Source: Treponema sp. Marseille-Q4130 (lineage in GTDB: Bacteria > Spirochaetota > Spirochaetia > Treponematales > Treponemataceae). Taken from it: a DNA stretch of 64,000 nucleotides. The first letter of the stretch is position 1, and each line of letters begins with the position of its first letter. The notes below the pieces were generated by a model. That model was not told the origin of the DNA, made no database searches, and was given only the letters and a program-made list of their open reading frames with translations. Below, in pieces: positions 15,993 to 24,217 of this stretch. The position numbers were made by a program, and so were the translations under genes. The stretch lies in assembly GCF_014334325.1 (NCBI RefSeq), contig NZ_JACSET010000003.1, positions 248,001 through 312,000 on the forward strand. The letters are read 5' to 3'.

Positions 15993-17009
15993 ATGACGGA
16001 CGAAGTGATTCTACAGGTAAAAGACCTCCGCACCTATTTTTACACCGACGCGGGAGTCGTAAAAGCCGTCGACGGTTTGACTTTCGACCTGCACAAAGGC
16101 GAAACGCTCGGACTTGTCGGCGAGTCGGGTTCGGGAAAGAGCGTTACGAATCTTTCCATTATCAATTTGATTCAGACGCCGCCGGGAAAAATCGAAGGCG
16201 GGGAAGTGCTGTTTAACGGCGAAGATTTGTTAAAGATGAGCGATGCGCGCTTGAGGGAAATACGAGGCGACAGGATCGCGATGATCTTTCAGGATCCGAT
16301 GTCATCTCTCAATCCGTATCTCCGGATTTCGACGCAGATGATCGAAACGATATGCCTGCATCAGGGGTTGAACAAAAAGGCTGCAAAAGAAAAAGCGATC
16401 GAAATGCTGAAGCTTACCGGCATCCCTGCGGCGGAAAAACGTATCGACGGATACCCGCATCAGTTTTCAGGCGGTATGCGTCAGCGCGTCATGATCGCAA
16501 TGGGGCTGTCGTGCAATCCCGACATACTCATCGCGGACGAACCGACGAGCGCACTCGATGTGACGATCCAGGCGCAGATACTCGATTTGATGCAGGATTT
16601 GACCCACCGTCTCGGAACCGCCGTCATTTTGATAACGCATTCGCTCGGCGTCGTTGCCGGAGTGTGCGACACGATCGTCGTCATGTACGCCGGCCGCATC
16701 GTCGAACGCGGTACGACCGAAGACATCTTTTACGACACGAAACATCCGTATACGCAGGGGCTTATCAAATCGGTGCCTCGTCTTGACCGCGACGACGAAG
16801 GCAGGCTCTTTTCGATCGACGGGCAGCCGCCGAACGTCGTCGATTTGCCCGACTGTTGTCCGTTTTATCCGCGCTGCCATAAGGCATTGCCCGTGTGCAA
16901 AAACCGCTATCCGCCCGTAGTGGACTTTTCCGGTACGCACCATGCGGCGTGTTGGCTCTATGCGCAAAAAGACGGCGGAACGTTTACCGCAGAGGACACG
17001 ACCAAATGA
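15993..17009 (+). CDS. oppD: Oligopeptide importer ATPase OppD
   Basis: 338 residues from the ATG at 15993, 7 bases after the oppC stop; an ATG at 15951 lies inside oppC and adds residues unlike the family. Walker A GESGSGKS, signature FSGGMRQRVMIAMGL, Walker B ILIADEPTSALDVTIQAQIL and the C-terminal oligopeptide-type domain with Cys-rich CCPFYPRCHKALPVC, which in relatives holds an iron-sulfur cluster. Works with OppF on OppBC. Confidence 0.93.
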   Translation: MTDEVILQVKDLRTYFYTDAGVVKAVDGLTFDLHKGETLGLVGESGSGKSVTNLSIINLIQTPPGKIEGGEVLFNGEDLLKMSDARLREIRGDRIAMIFQDPMSSLNPYLRISTQMIETICLHQGLNKKAAKEKAIEMLKLTGIPAAEKRIDGYPHQFSGGMRQRVMIAMGLSCNPDILIADEPTSALDVTIQAQILDLMQDLTHRLGTAVILITHSLGVVAGVCDTIVVMYAGRIVERGTTEDIFYDTKHPYTQGLIKSVPRLDRDDEGRLFSIDGQPPNVVDLPDCCPFYPRCHKALPVCKNRYPPVVDFSGTHHAACWLYAQKDGGTFTAEDTTK

Positions 17010-18007
17010 GCGACAATATCCTTGAAGTACATGATTTGAAAATGCATTTTTCCGACGGGAGCGAAGGACTTTTCGGCGGCAAAAAAAAATATATCTACGC
17101 GATCGACGGCATCAGTTTTGACATAGCGAAGGGCGAAACGCTCGGACTTGTCGGCGAATCGGGCTGCGGAAAATCGACCGTCGTGCGGACGGTCGCGCAT
17201 CTGTACAAGCCGACTGCGGGAAAAGTAATGCTCGACGGAAAAGATTTGACGAAGATGAAAAAGTCGGAAATGATCGCAGTCCGGCGCGATATGCAGCTCG
17301 TGTTTCAGGATCCCTATTCGTCGCTCGATCCGCGCATGACGACGTCGGAAATCATCGCCGAACCGATGCGCATTTACAAAAAATACGGACTGCTCGATAT
17401 AGCCGAAGCCGACATAACGTCCCGCGTCGAACACCTCATGGAACTCGTAGGTCTTTCGAAATTTTTCAAAAACAGATTTCCTCATGAATTTTCAGGCGGT
17501 CAGCGGCAGCGCATCGGTATCGCACGCGCGCTTGCGCTGAAACCGCGTCTCATACTCGCCGACGAACCCGTTTCCGCACTCGACGTTTCGATCCAAGCGC
17601 AAGTGTTGAACCTTTTTAAAGACATTCAAAAAGAGATGGAGCTGTCGTATCTGTTTATCGCGCACGATTTGGCGGTCATCAAATATATTTCCGACAGGAT
17701 CGCCGTCATGTATCTCGGCAAGATCGTCGAAACGGGCGGCTATAAAGACCTCTATGCGAATCCGCTCCATCCGTACACGAAAGCGCTGCTTTCCGCCGTT
17801 CCGATCCCCGATCCGAAAGTCGAACGGCAGCGCCAGCGCATCATATTGAAAGGCGACGTGCCTTCTCCCGACACGCAGCGTCCGGGCTGTTATTTTTACG
17901 ACCGCTGCCCGAACCGCATGGAAAAATGCAAACAATGCCAGCCGAAATTCGTAAAACCCGCACAAGCGGCGTCCGGGCACTCCGTTGCGTGCTTTTTGTA
18001 CGAGTGA
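17006..18007 (+). CDS. oppF: Oligopeptide importer ATPase OppF
   Basis: 333 residues from the ATG at 17006, which overlaps the oppD stop as ATGA; the longer frame upstream is inside oppD. Walker A GESGCGKST, signature FSGGQRQRIGIARAL, Walker B LILADEPVSALDVSIQAQVL, and the Cys-rich C-terminus (CYFYDRCPNRMEKCKQC). It completes the oppABCDF operon. Confidence 0.93.
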   Translation: MSDNILEVHDLKMHFSDGSEGLFGGKKKYIYAIDGISFDIAKGETLGLVGESGCGKSTVVRTVAHLYKPTAGKVMLDGKDLTKMKKSEMIAVRRDMQLVFQDPYSSLDPRMTTSEIIAEPMRIYKKYGLLDIAEADITSRVEHLMELVGLSKFFKNRFPHEFSGGQRQRIGIARALALKPRLILADEPVSALDVSIQAQVLNLFKDIQKEMELSYLFIAHDLAVIKYISDRIAVMYLGKIVETGGYKDLYANPLHPYTKALLSAVPIPDPKVERQRQRIILKGDVPSPDTQRPGCYFYDRCPNRMEKCKQCQPKFVKPAQAASGHSVACFLYE

Positions 18008-18013
18008 GAAGAC

Positions 18014-18057
18014 GGGAACACCCGCTTTTTGCGCGGCGGCTGTTCCGGTTTTGCCGG
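18014..18057 (+). terminator. Hairpins after oppF
   Basis: GGAACA (18015-18020) pairs with TGTTCC (18041-18046) around a GC-rich inner segment, followed by a second small hairpin CCGG-TTTTG-CCGG. The T-run is weak, so this may be an inefficient terminator or a stabiliser of the mRNA end. Confidence 0.45.
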
Positions 18058-18184
18058 AAGCGATGTCCGTCCGCATGTTAAAAGCGGGCAGAAAACGCTG
18101 CTGTTTTTTACGACGATGTGCATCGGTATGCTTTGCGACACGATTGATAGTTTTTAATAATTAATAATTTTTCGGAGGACTGTA

Positions 18185-19315
18185 ATGAGTGTAGCGATTA
18201 CGGTAGAGCATGCGCTGAAAAAGTTTGAAGACGGTAGCGTCGTCATCCCCGATCTTTCGATCAAAGTCCGTAACGGAGAATTGTTTACGCTGCTCGGTCC
18301 GTCGGGCTGCGGCAAAACGACGCTTTTGAGGATGATTGCCGGTTTCAACAGCATTGAAGGCGGCAAAATTTATTTTGACGATCGGGAGATAAACGATGTC
18401 GATCCCGGCAAGCGCAATATCGGTATGGTGTTTCAAAACTATGCGATTTTTCCGAATATGACGGTGCGTAAAAACGTTGCATTCGGACTGCGCACTCGGA
18501 AGCTTCCGCCCGAGCAAATCAAAAAAGAAACCGATAAGTTTTTAAAACTCGTGCACGTCGATCAATACGCCGATCGAATGCCTGACAGATTGTCGGGCGG
18601 ACAACAGCAGCGTGTCGCACTTGCCCGGGCTCTTGTCATACAGCCCGATGTTCTGCTTATGGATGAGCCCTTATCGAATCTCGATGCGAAGCTGCGGGTT
18701 GAAATGCGTTCCGTTATAAAAGAAATACAAAAAAATGTCGGTATAACAACGGTTTATGTAACCCACGACCAGGAAGAAGCTATGGCTATTTCCGACAGAA
18801 TTGCCGTTATGAAAAGCGGTGTCATACATCAGTGCGGCCGTCCGCAGGATATCTATATGCGTCCTGCAGATACTTTTGTTGCGGGTTTTATCGGAAAGTC
18901 GAATATGATGGAAGCTTCGCTGAGCTGGAGCGGAGAAGACGCGCGGCTGGAATTTGCCGGCGGTTACGCCGTTTCCGTTAAAACGATCGATCCCGCGAAA
19001 AAGCTGAAGGGCAAAGTTCTCGTTTCCTGCCGCCCTGAAGAGCTGATCATCAATCAGAATAAAGACGACAGCGGCATACCGGCGGAAATCGTCGACAGCG
19101 TATTTCTCGGATTGAACACGCATTATTTCGTGCAGTTTGCGACGGGAGAGCGTACCGAAATCATCCGCGAATCCGATGTCAATAAAATGATTCCGGTCGG
19201 AACGAAAATATCGCTGAAAATCAATACCGAAAAAATCAATATTTTCGATGCGGATTCCAAAGAAAGCATTATGCAAGGCGTAAAACGAATAGACGAAGGA
19301 GATATGCATGCATAG
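18185..19315 (+). CDS. ABC importer ATPase, FbpC/PotA type
   Basis: 376 residues. Walker A GPSGCGKTTLL, Q-loop MVFQNYAIFPNMTVRKNV, signature LSGGQQQRVALARAL, Walker B VLLMDEPLSNLDAKLR, H-loop YVTHDQEEAMAIS, then a C-terminal TOBE-type regulatory domain (residues 250-350). This architecture is shared by ferric iron, polyamine, thiamine and phosphonate importers. Its stop overlaps the permease start by 8 bases, so the two are co-translated. GGAGG precedes the ATG. The substrate cannot be fixed from the sequence; the binding protein's type (Fbp-like) favours a ferric or small anionic ligand. Confidence 0.9.
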   Translation: MSVAITVEHALKKFEDGSVVIPDLSIKVRNGELFTLLGPSGCGKTTLLRMIAGFNSIEGGKIYFDDREINDVDPGKRNIGMVFQNYAIFPNMTVRKNVAFGLRTRKLPPEQIKKETDKFLKLVHVDQYADRMPDRLSGGQQQRVALARALVIQPDVLLMDEPLSNLDAKLRVEMRSVIKEIQKNVGITTVYVTHDQEEAMAISDRIAVMKSGVIHQCGRPQDIYMRPADTFVAGFIGKSNMMEASLSWSGEDARLEFAGGYAVSVKTIDPAKKLKGKVLVSCRPEELIINQNKDDSGIPAEIVDSVFLGLNTHYFVQFATGERTEIIRESDVNKMIPVGTKISLKINTEKINIFDADSKESIMQGVKRIDEGDMHA

Positions 19316-20954
19316 ACGGAAAGTGTTCGAGTTTTGGAATATTATTGCGGTCGTCATATTTTTCCTTTTTGTTTTATTTCTTATCTATCCGATCGGAGGA
19401 TTGCTTCGTGAAGCGGCTTACGTAGACGGCAGCCTTTCGTTCGATGCGTTTGCCCGTTTTTTTGCCAAAAATTATTATTATTCGACCGTATTCAACAGCT
19501 GTAAAATTGCTGCGGTAGTCATGCTGTGCTGCCTTTTGCTCGGCATACCCTTCGCGTACTTTTATACGTTTTTCAATTTACGCGGCAGGAAATTTCTCTT
19601 TGTGATGAGCCTGCTCTGTACGATGTCCGCGCCTTTTATCGGCGCATACGCATGGATTTTGCTTATGGGCAATAACGGACTCGTAACGCGCATACTGCAA
19701 TCCTTCGGCATTCCGCACGTTACGATTTACGGTTTCGGCGGCATCGTGTTCGTACAGACTTTGAAGCTTTTTCCGCTCGTGATGATTTATATGAACGGCG
19801 CTTTCCGCGATATAGATCGCTCGCTTATGGAAGCTGCGGAAAGCATGGGCTGCAAAGGAGTCGATCGCTTTTTCCACGTACTCATGACGCTGACCATGCC
19901 GACTATTTTGGCGGCGGCGCTCATCGTGTTTATGCGCTCTTTTGCGGACTTCGGCACTCCGCTTCTTATCGGGCGGGGATATACGACTTGTCCCGTTTTG
20001 ATTTACAACGCGTACCTCGGCGAAAACGGTGCGGACAATCACTTTGCTGCGGCGATCAGCGTTCTCGTCGTGCTTATAACGGCGGTCATTTTTCTCATTC
20101 AAAAACTTGCGACGAATAAATTTAAATTCACGATCAGCGCGATGCACCCGATCGAAGTGAAAAATTGCCGCGGCGTCAAAGGCGTGCTCATGCATATCTA
20201 TTGTTACGTGCTCGTTGCGATCGCCATGCTGCCTCAGTTTTACATCATCTACATATCGTTCAGAAATTACAACAACAGCATTCAGCTGCCGGGTTATTCG
20301 CTTATTAATTATCAAAAAGCGTTCCAAAAAAATTTGTTCCGCGCGACCGGCAACACGCTGGTAGTCGGTTTTTTTACACTCGCGATCATAATACTTATTG
20401 CGGTGTTGATTGCGTATCTTGTGGTGAGACGCAGCAATATCATGAGTCACACGCTTGATACGATTTCGATGCTGCCGTATATCATGCCGGGTTCCGTAAT
20501 CGGTATTGCGCTTGTCATTGTGTTTTCCAAGCCTCCGTTTGCCATTGCCGGTACGCTCGGCATTATGATTGCGGCTTTGGCTATACGAAGGCTGCCCTTT
20601 ACGAGCCGATCCGCCGCCGCCGCCATGATGAAGATAACGCCGAGTATCGAAGAGGCGGCGCTGAGTCTCGGAGCGACTAAAGTAAAAACATTTGCGGGAA
20701 TTACCGTGCCCATGATGTCGAGCGGCATCATTTCCGGTGCGGTTTTAAGCTGGGTATCGATTATTACCGAAATGTCGAGCGGCGTCATTTTGTACAATAA
20801 CAGAACGATGACGCTTACGATCGGGACCTATGTACAGATCAATAACGGCGTTTACGGAGTGGCTGCCGTGTTTGCGTCCGTTACTACGATTTTAACAATT
20901 ATTTGTTTGGCGGTATATTTGCGTTTTACGAAACTCGAAGACGTGCAGGTGTAA
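19308..20954 (+). CDS. ABC importer permease with two fused membrane domains, FbpB type
   Basis: 548 residues with about 12 membrane segments arranged as two BPD_transp_1 domains. Each has an EAA loop: MEAAESMGCKGVDRFFHVLMTLTMP in the first half and IEEAALSLGATKVKTFAGITVPMM in the second. Such tandem fusions are characteristic of FbpB/ThiP-like permeases, where one protein supplies the whole channel. It partners with the preceding ATPase and with the binding protein 162 bases downstream. Confidence 0.9.
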   Translation: MHRRKVFEFWNIIAVVIFFLFVLFLIYPIGGLLREAAYVDGSLSFDAFARFFAKNYYYSTVFNSCKIAAVVMLCCLLLGIPFAYFYTFFNLRGRKFLFVMSLLCTMSAPFIGAYAWILLMGNNGLVTRILQSFGIPHVTIYGFGGIVFVQTLKLFPLVMIYMNGAFRDIDRSLMEAAESMGCKGVDRFFHVLMTLTMPTILAAALIVFMRSFADFGTPLLIGRGYTTCPVLIYNAYLGENGADNHFAAAISVLVVLITAVIFLIQKLATNKFKFTISAMHPIEVKNCRGVKGVLMHIYCYVLVAIAMLPQFYIIYISFRNYNNSIQLPGYSLINYQKAFQKNLFRATGNTLVVGFFTLAIIILIAVLIAYLVVRRSNIMSHTLDTISMLPYIMPGSVIGIALVIVFSKPPFAIAGTLGIMIAALAIRRLPFTSRSAAAAMMKITPSIEEAALSLGATKVKTFAGITVPMMSSGIISGAVLSWVSIITEMSSGVILYNNRTMTLTIGTYVQINNGVYGVAAVFASVTTILTIICLAVYLRFTKLEDVQV

Positions 20955-21013
20955 TATACCGCGATTTGTTTTTTGTTAATCGATCGGAAGTTTTCCGATT
21001 TATTATAATAAAC

Positions 21014-21090
21014 GGATGTTGATTCGAAGTCCGCGAAAGCGGACATGTAGAATCGGTTCTTTACAGAACGAGCCGCAGGCTCTAACATCC
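21014..21090. repeat. Four-helix structured intergenic element
   Basis: In 77 bases nearly every base pairs: outer stem GGATGTT/AACATCC (21014-21020/21084-21090); GATTC/GAATC (21021-21025/21050-21054) enclosing GTCCGC-GAAA-GCGGAC; then GTTCT-TTAC-AGAAC (21056-21069) and GAGCC-GCA-GGCTC (21070-21082). It sits between the permease and the SD (AGGAGG) of the binding-protein gene. The architecture resembles the tandem elements at 62284-62583 although the sequences differ. It could be an RNA regulatory or processing element or a small non-autonomous mobile repeat. Confidence 0.7.
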
Positions 21091-21115
21091 TGCAAAAGTT
21101 TTTATAGGAGGTTTT

Positions 21116-22180
21116 ATGAAAAAAACATTGTTCGCTTTTATGCTGCTTGCAGCGGGAATGTGCGTGTATGCACTGGGTTCGAACGATTCGAAGGCGGCGG
21201 AAAGTGCAGGGCCTCGCCCCGCATGGGCAAAGAGCGCCGACGAAGTCACCGGTGTCGTAACGATCTATACGACCTTTGAAGAAACGCAGCAGCAGATCAT
21301 TCTCGATCTCTGGAACAAACTCTATCCGAAATGCAAAGTCGAAATCGTAGCCGATTCCGTCGGTACGCTTGTAACGAAGATACGCGCGGATGCGTCGAGC
21401 AAGGCGGACTGCATCGTCGGCGGTATGTTCGCCGCGGACGGAACGAAGTATCACGATGTGCTTCAGCCCTATACATCGACCGTCGAAAACGAACAGCTCT
21501 TTCATGACAAGTCCGGCTACTATACGTATTGGGACGTTCAGCTCATGTGCCTCGTCGTGAATCCGAAGATCTTAAAAAATTTGGGTGTTACGGTAAAAGG
21601 TTATCAGGATTGTCTCAATCCGAAGCTCAAGGGTAAAATCATCCTGGCAGACCCCGCCGCCGCTTCATCCGGCTGGCGGCAGCTTCAGACCATGCTTGCG
21701 TGTATGGGAGATACTTTTGACGATGCGAAAGGCTGGGCCTATGTCGAAAAAATTATGGGGCAAAGCTTTAAAACCAATTCTTCAAAGGACGTGTTCAATC
21801 TTGTAAACGAAGGCGAATATGCGGTAGGACTTTCCTACGAATCGACGCCGGCGGGTATCATTTCGCTCGGCGGCGCGGTTATGGAAATCGTCTATCCCGT
21901 CGAAGGAAATACGGCGATGGCGTCCGGCGGTGCCGTGTGCAAAAATTCTCCGAACCTTACGGCCGCAAAAGCCATGATCGATTTGTGCGCATCGAAAGAA
22001 TTCCAAGATGAACGTGCAAAGATCTTCGGCCGCCCGACCAACAGCAGGTGCAAGCCGACGAATATGCCCCCGACGGACAGCTTTAAGCTTATCGAACTCG
22101 ATCATGCTTACTTGAGTAAAAACAAAGATAAAATGCTCGAGCACTGGAACGATTTGTGGGCAAAGGTAAAAGGCCGTTAA
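21116..22180 (+). CDS. Periplasmic binding protein, FbpA type
   Basis: 354 residues. Signal peptide MKKTLFAFMLLAAGMCVYA without a lipobox, then a SBP_bac_6/8-type fold: VVTIYTTFEETQQQIILDLWNKLYPKCKVEIVADSVGTLVTKIRA is the standard FbpA-like start and CIVGGMFAADGTKYHD follows. The conserved domain-crossing region reads GLSYESTPAGIISLGG. It supplies ligand to the ATPase/permease pair upstream. The ligand (ferric ion, phosphonate or another) is not determined. A GC-rich hairpin ends the unit. Confidence 0.88.
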   Translation: MKKTLFAFMLLAAGMCVYALGSNDSKAAESAGPRPAWAKSADEVTGVVTIYTTFEETQQQIILDLWNKLYPKCKVEIVADSVGTLVTKIRADASSKADCIVGGMFAADGTKYHDVLQPYTSTVENEQLFHDKSGYYTYWDVQLMCLVVNPKILKNLGVTVKGYQDCLNPKLKGKIILADPAAASSGWRQLQTMLACMGDTFDDAKGWAYVEKIMGQSFKTNSSKDVFNLVNEGEYAVGLSYESTPAGIISLGGAVMEIVYPVEGNTAMASGGAVCKNSPNLTAAKAMIDLCASKEFQDERAKIFGRPTNSRCKPTNMPPTDSFKLIELDHAYLSKNKDKMLEHWNDLWAKVKGR

Positions 22181-22189
22181 TTACATACT

Positions 22190-22218
22190 GCCGCCTCCGA
22201 TAGATTTTCGGAGGCGGC
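22190..22218 (+). terminator. Terminator-like hairpin after the binding-protein gene
   Basis: GCCGCCTCCGA pairs perfectly with TCGGAGGCGGC around TAGATTT (11 bp). The downstream sequence GCATAAAATC has only a weak T content. Confidence 0.65.
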
Positions 22219-22236
22219 GCATAAAATCGGTATCCT

Positions 22237-22269
22237 GGACAAATTCACTTTTGAAAAGTGAATTTGTCC
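22237..22269. repeat. 33-bp perfect inverted repeat
   Basis: GGACAAATTCACTTTT and its exact complement flank one central G. A 16-bp uninterrupted arm with a one-base centre cannot form a normal RNA loop without opening 3-4 bp, but is a strong cruciform or a possible end-to-end junction. It lies right next to the remnant permease fragment and direct repeat that begin the next module. Confidence 0.75.
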
Positions 22270-22277
22270 GCCCTGTC

Positions 22278-22328
22278 CGAACCTTTATAGTTGCGTCTTT
22301 GAGAATGTGTGCGGGCATCAAAGGATAA
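22278..22328 (+). pseudogene. Remnant of a MalG-type permease 3' end
   Basis: The frame ending at TAA 22326-22328 reads RTFIVASLRMCAGIKG, which resembles the usual MalG-type ending (aromatic-hydrophobic-VxGLxxGAxKG). The last four codons (GIKG) and the stop are identical in position to the end of the intact permease gene at 29784-30620. The rest of that gene is missing here. Confidence 0.5.
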
Positions 22329-22437
22329 TGCGACCGTACCCGGCTGTGTGATCTGCCGGGTCTGTCGATTGACACGAGTTCGCTTCGCCGATACCATTCG
22401 TTCATGATGCACGAAAAACTGCCGCGGAAAAAACTTG
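22313..22437 (+). repeat. 125-bp direct repeat, left copy
   Basis: Aligns without a gap to 30605-30729; by hand count 104 of 125 bases match. It covers the last permease codons, a hairpin (ACCCGGC/GCCGGGT, 22338-22361), a promoter and the first codons of an ORF. The outer pair of the hairpin is A-T here and G-C in the right copy, a compensatory change. The two copies flank the 22.5-30.6 kb sugar module. Confidence 0.85.
22369..22397 (+). promoter_or_regulatory. Promoter of the sensor-kinase operon
   Basis: TTGACA (22369-22374), 17-base spacer, TACCAT (22392-22397), then 6 bases to the ATG of the leader ORF. Both hexamers and the spacing are conserved in the right repeat copy. Confidence 0.6.
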
Positions 22438-22496
22438 ACGTATCGGATTTAAACAATGCGAACGGCATCCTCCCCGATTTTTTCGACGTTATATGA
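22404..22496 (+). CDS. 30-residue leader ORF coupled to the sensor kinase gene
   Basis: ATG at 22404, six bases after the -10, so probably leaderless. The first residues, MMHEKLPRKKL, match the start of the HAD phosphatase at 30696 (MVHEKLPHGKL), then the similarity ends. The TGA at 22494-22496 overlaps the ATG of the sensor kinase (22493) as ATGA. It therefore looks like a truncated copy of the HAD gene start that now serves as a coupling leader for the kinase, which has no convincing Shine-Dalgarno of its own. Confidence 0.5.
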   Translation: MMHEKLPRKKLDVSDLNNANGILPDFFDVI

Positions 22497-24217
22497 GCGG
22501 GCTGATACTGCGTAAATTTTATCGGCTGCGCGTATACGCGCAGGAATTCACTGTCTTTTTGTTACTGTCGATCCTGCCTATTATTATCATTACCTGTTTG
22601 ATTTACGGATTATTTTATCGCAAAATGCAGGAACAAATTGTACGCGATGCTTCCAACAGTGTTTCTCAGGCATCGAACAGTATAGATATGATAACCGAGC
22701 GGATAGAGGCGCTATCGACTACAGTGATCTATACGGAACGGGTACAAAATTATCTGCATAACGTATATGCGGGGATAAAAAATTCAAGGGCCGAGCTTTT
22801 TGCCCTCGAACAGGGGCTTGCCGTATTTTACGACAATGCATTGATGCGCTCTATGACGCTCTACGATACCGCCGGTAATTATACGCATTATCCTATCGGA
22901 AGTGAAAACAATTTTTACGGTGATATCAGGAATGCAGCAGATTTCGGATATCATGCGAAGTGGATCGGCGATACCGATACTCATCTCATGCACCTTATCA
23001 GACCCATAGAAAGTTCGCGGAATTTCGATCGGTTGGGTTTTTTCGATATCGTACTGTATGCTGACGTATTTGCGCAGCCGCTGAAAGAGCTCGATTTCGG
23101 ACGGGACGGCATGTTTGCCGTTTTTGACGAAAACATGCAGTGCATAACCGGAAATGCGAATATGATTTCACCGTTGCTTATCGATGATATTGCAGCACGG
23201 CGGAATAATTCGGTTATTAAAATCAAAGGACGCGATTATTTTGTCTTTTATCGAACGTCCGATTCGACACGCTGGACTACGGTCGGATGTATTTCGCGAA
23301 GCGTGATTTATGACGGTATTCAAAAAATCATGCTTATAGTTTTCTTGCTGGTATTCGCCATCATCGTTGCAGCGATGTGGATATCGTTTTTGTTTTCGCA
23401 GTATTCGGTACGGCGTATCAATCGTTTGATATCTGCAATGCATGCCTTTTCAAACGGAGATCTCTCGGTACGTATTATGCCCGATGAAAATCCCGAGTTT
23501 AAAGAATTGGGCAGTTGCTTTAATGATATGGTAAAACGGATCGAAAGCCTGATCGATTCGGAGTATCGTGTAAAGCTTTTAAAAAACCAGGCCGAATTGA
23601 GGATGCTTGAGGCGCAGATCAATCCGCACTTTTTATACAATACGCTGAACGTGCTGTATTGGAAAGCGCAGATGACCGGTCAGGACGATATTGCGCAGAT
23701 AACCGTTTCGCTGGCAAATCTCTTCCATGCCAGTATCGATCGCGCGATCGATTTTATTACCCTGGGTGAGGAACTTAACAATATCGACGATTACATATAT
23801 ATACAAAAAATGCGGTTTCGGGATAAAGTGCAGGTACGTATCGCCGTTTCGGATGTGCTGAAATCCTATCTTGTGCCGAAACTCGTGTTGCAGCCGATCG
23901 TCGAAAATGCTTTTATTCACGGTATGGAACCGAAAGCGGGCAACGGAATTATCAGTATTGCGTTTGAAGACAGGGGATGCGATGTGGTCGTTACCGTTTC
24001 CGATGACGGTGTCGGAATGGATGCCGAAACTGCGGGGCGTGTGCTTACCGAACGGCAAGGGAAAAAGTTTCAGGGTTTGCTCAATGTTCATAAACGCTTG
24101 CAGTTATATTACGGACAGGATTACGGATTATCCGTCGTATCGACAGCCGGCGTCGGAACGGTCGTAACGATGCGGCTTCGGAAGGAAAACGAACATGTAC
24201 CGCGTAATGATAATTGA
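22493..24217 (+). CDS. Sensor histidine kinase, YesM type
   Basis: 574 residues. Membrane segments near residues 19-43 and 275-300 enclose a large extracytoplasmic sensing domain. Then a HAMP segment (RRINRLISAMHAFSNGDLSVRI...ELGSCFNDMVKRIE), the His_kinase box EAQINPHFLYNTLNVLYWKAQM with phosphoacceptor His379, and a HATPase domain (VLQPIVENAFIHGMEPK, VSDDGVGMD). YesM kinases with an AraC-type partner commonly sense extracellular glycans or sugars presented by a binding protein. Its stop overlaps the response regulator gene by 23 bases. The neighbouring GH32 hydrolase suggests a fructan-type signal. Confidence 0.92.
   Translation: MSGLILRKFYRLRVYAQEFTVFLLLSILPIIIITCLIYGLFYRKMQEQIVRDASNSVSQASNSIDMITERIEALSTTVIYTERVQNYLHNVYAGIKNSRAELFALEQGLAVFYDNALMRSMTLYDTAGNYTHYPIGSENNFYGDIRNAADFGYHAKWIGDTDTHLMHLIRPIESSRNFDRLGFFDIVLYADVFAQPLKELDFGRDGMFAVFDENMQCITGNANMISPLLIDDIAARRNNSVIKIKGRDYFVFYRTSDSTRWTTVGCISRSVIYDGIQKIMLIVFLLVFAIIVAAMWISFLFSQYSVRRINRLISAMHAFSNGDLSVRIMPDENPEFKELGSCFNDMVKRIESLIDSEYRVKLLKNQAELRMLEAQINPHFLYNTLNVLYWKAQMTGQDDIAQITVSLANLFHASIDRAIDFITLGEELNNIDDYIYIQKMRFRDKVQVRIAVSDVLKSYLVPKLVLQPIVENAFIHGMEPKAGNGIISIAFEDRGCDVVVTVSDDGVGMDAETAGRVLTERQGKKFQGLLNVHKRLQLYYGQDYGLSVVSTAGVGTVVTMRLRKENEHVPRNDN

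Noticed and set aside
14261-16033. 590-residue open frame on the minus strand
   Set aside because: It is the complement of oppB/oppC; composition is dominated by Arg, His and Asp, as expected for antisense frames in this base composition.
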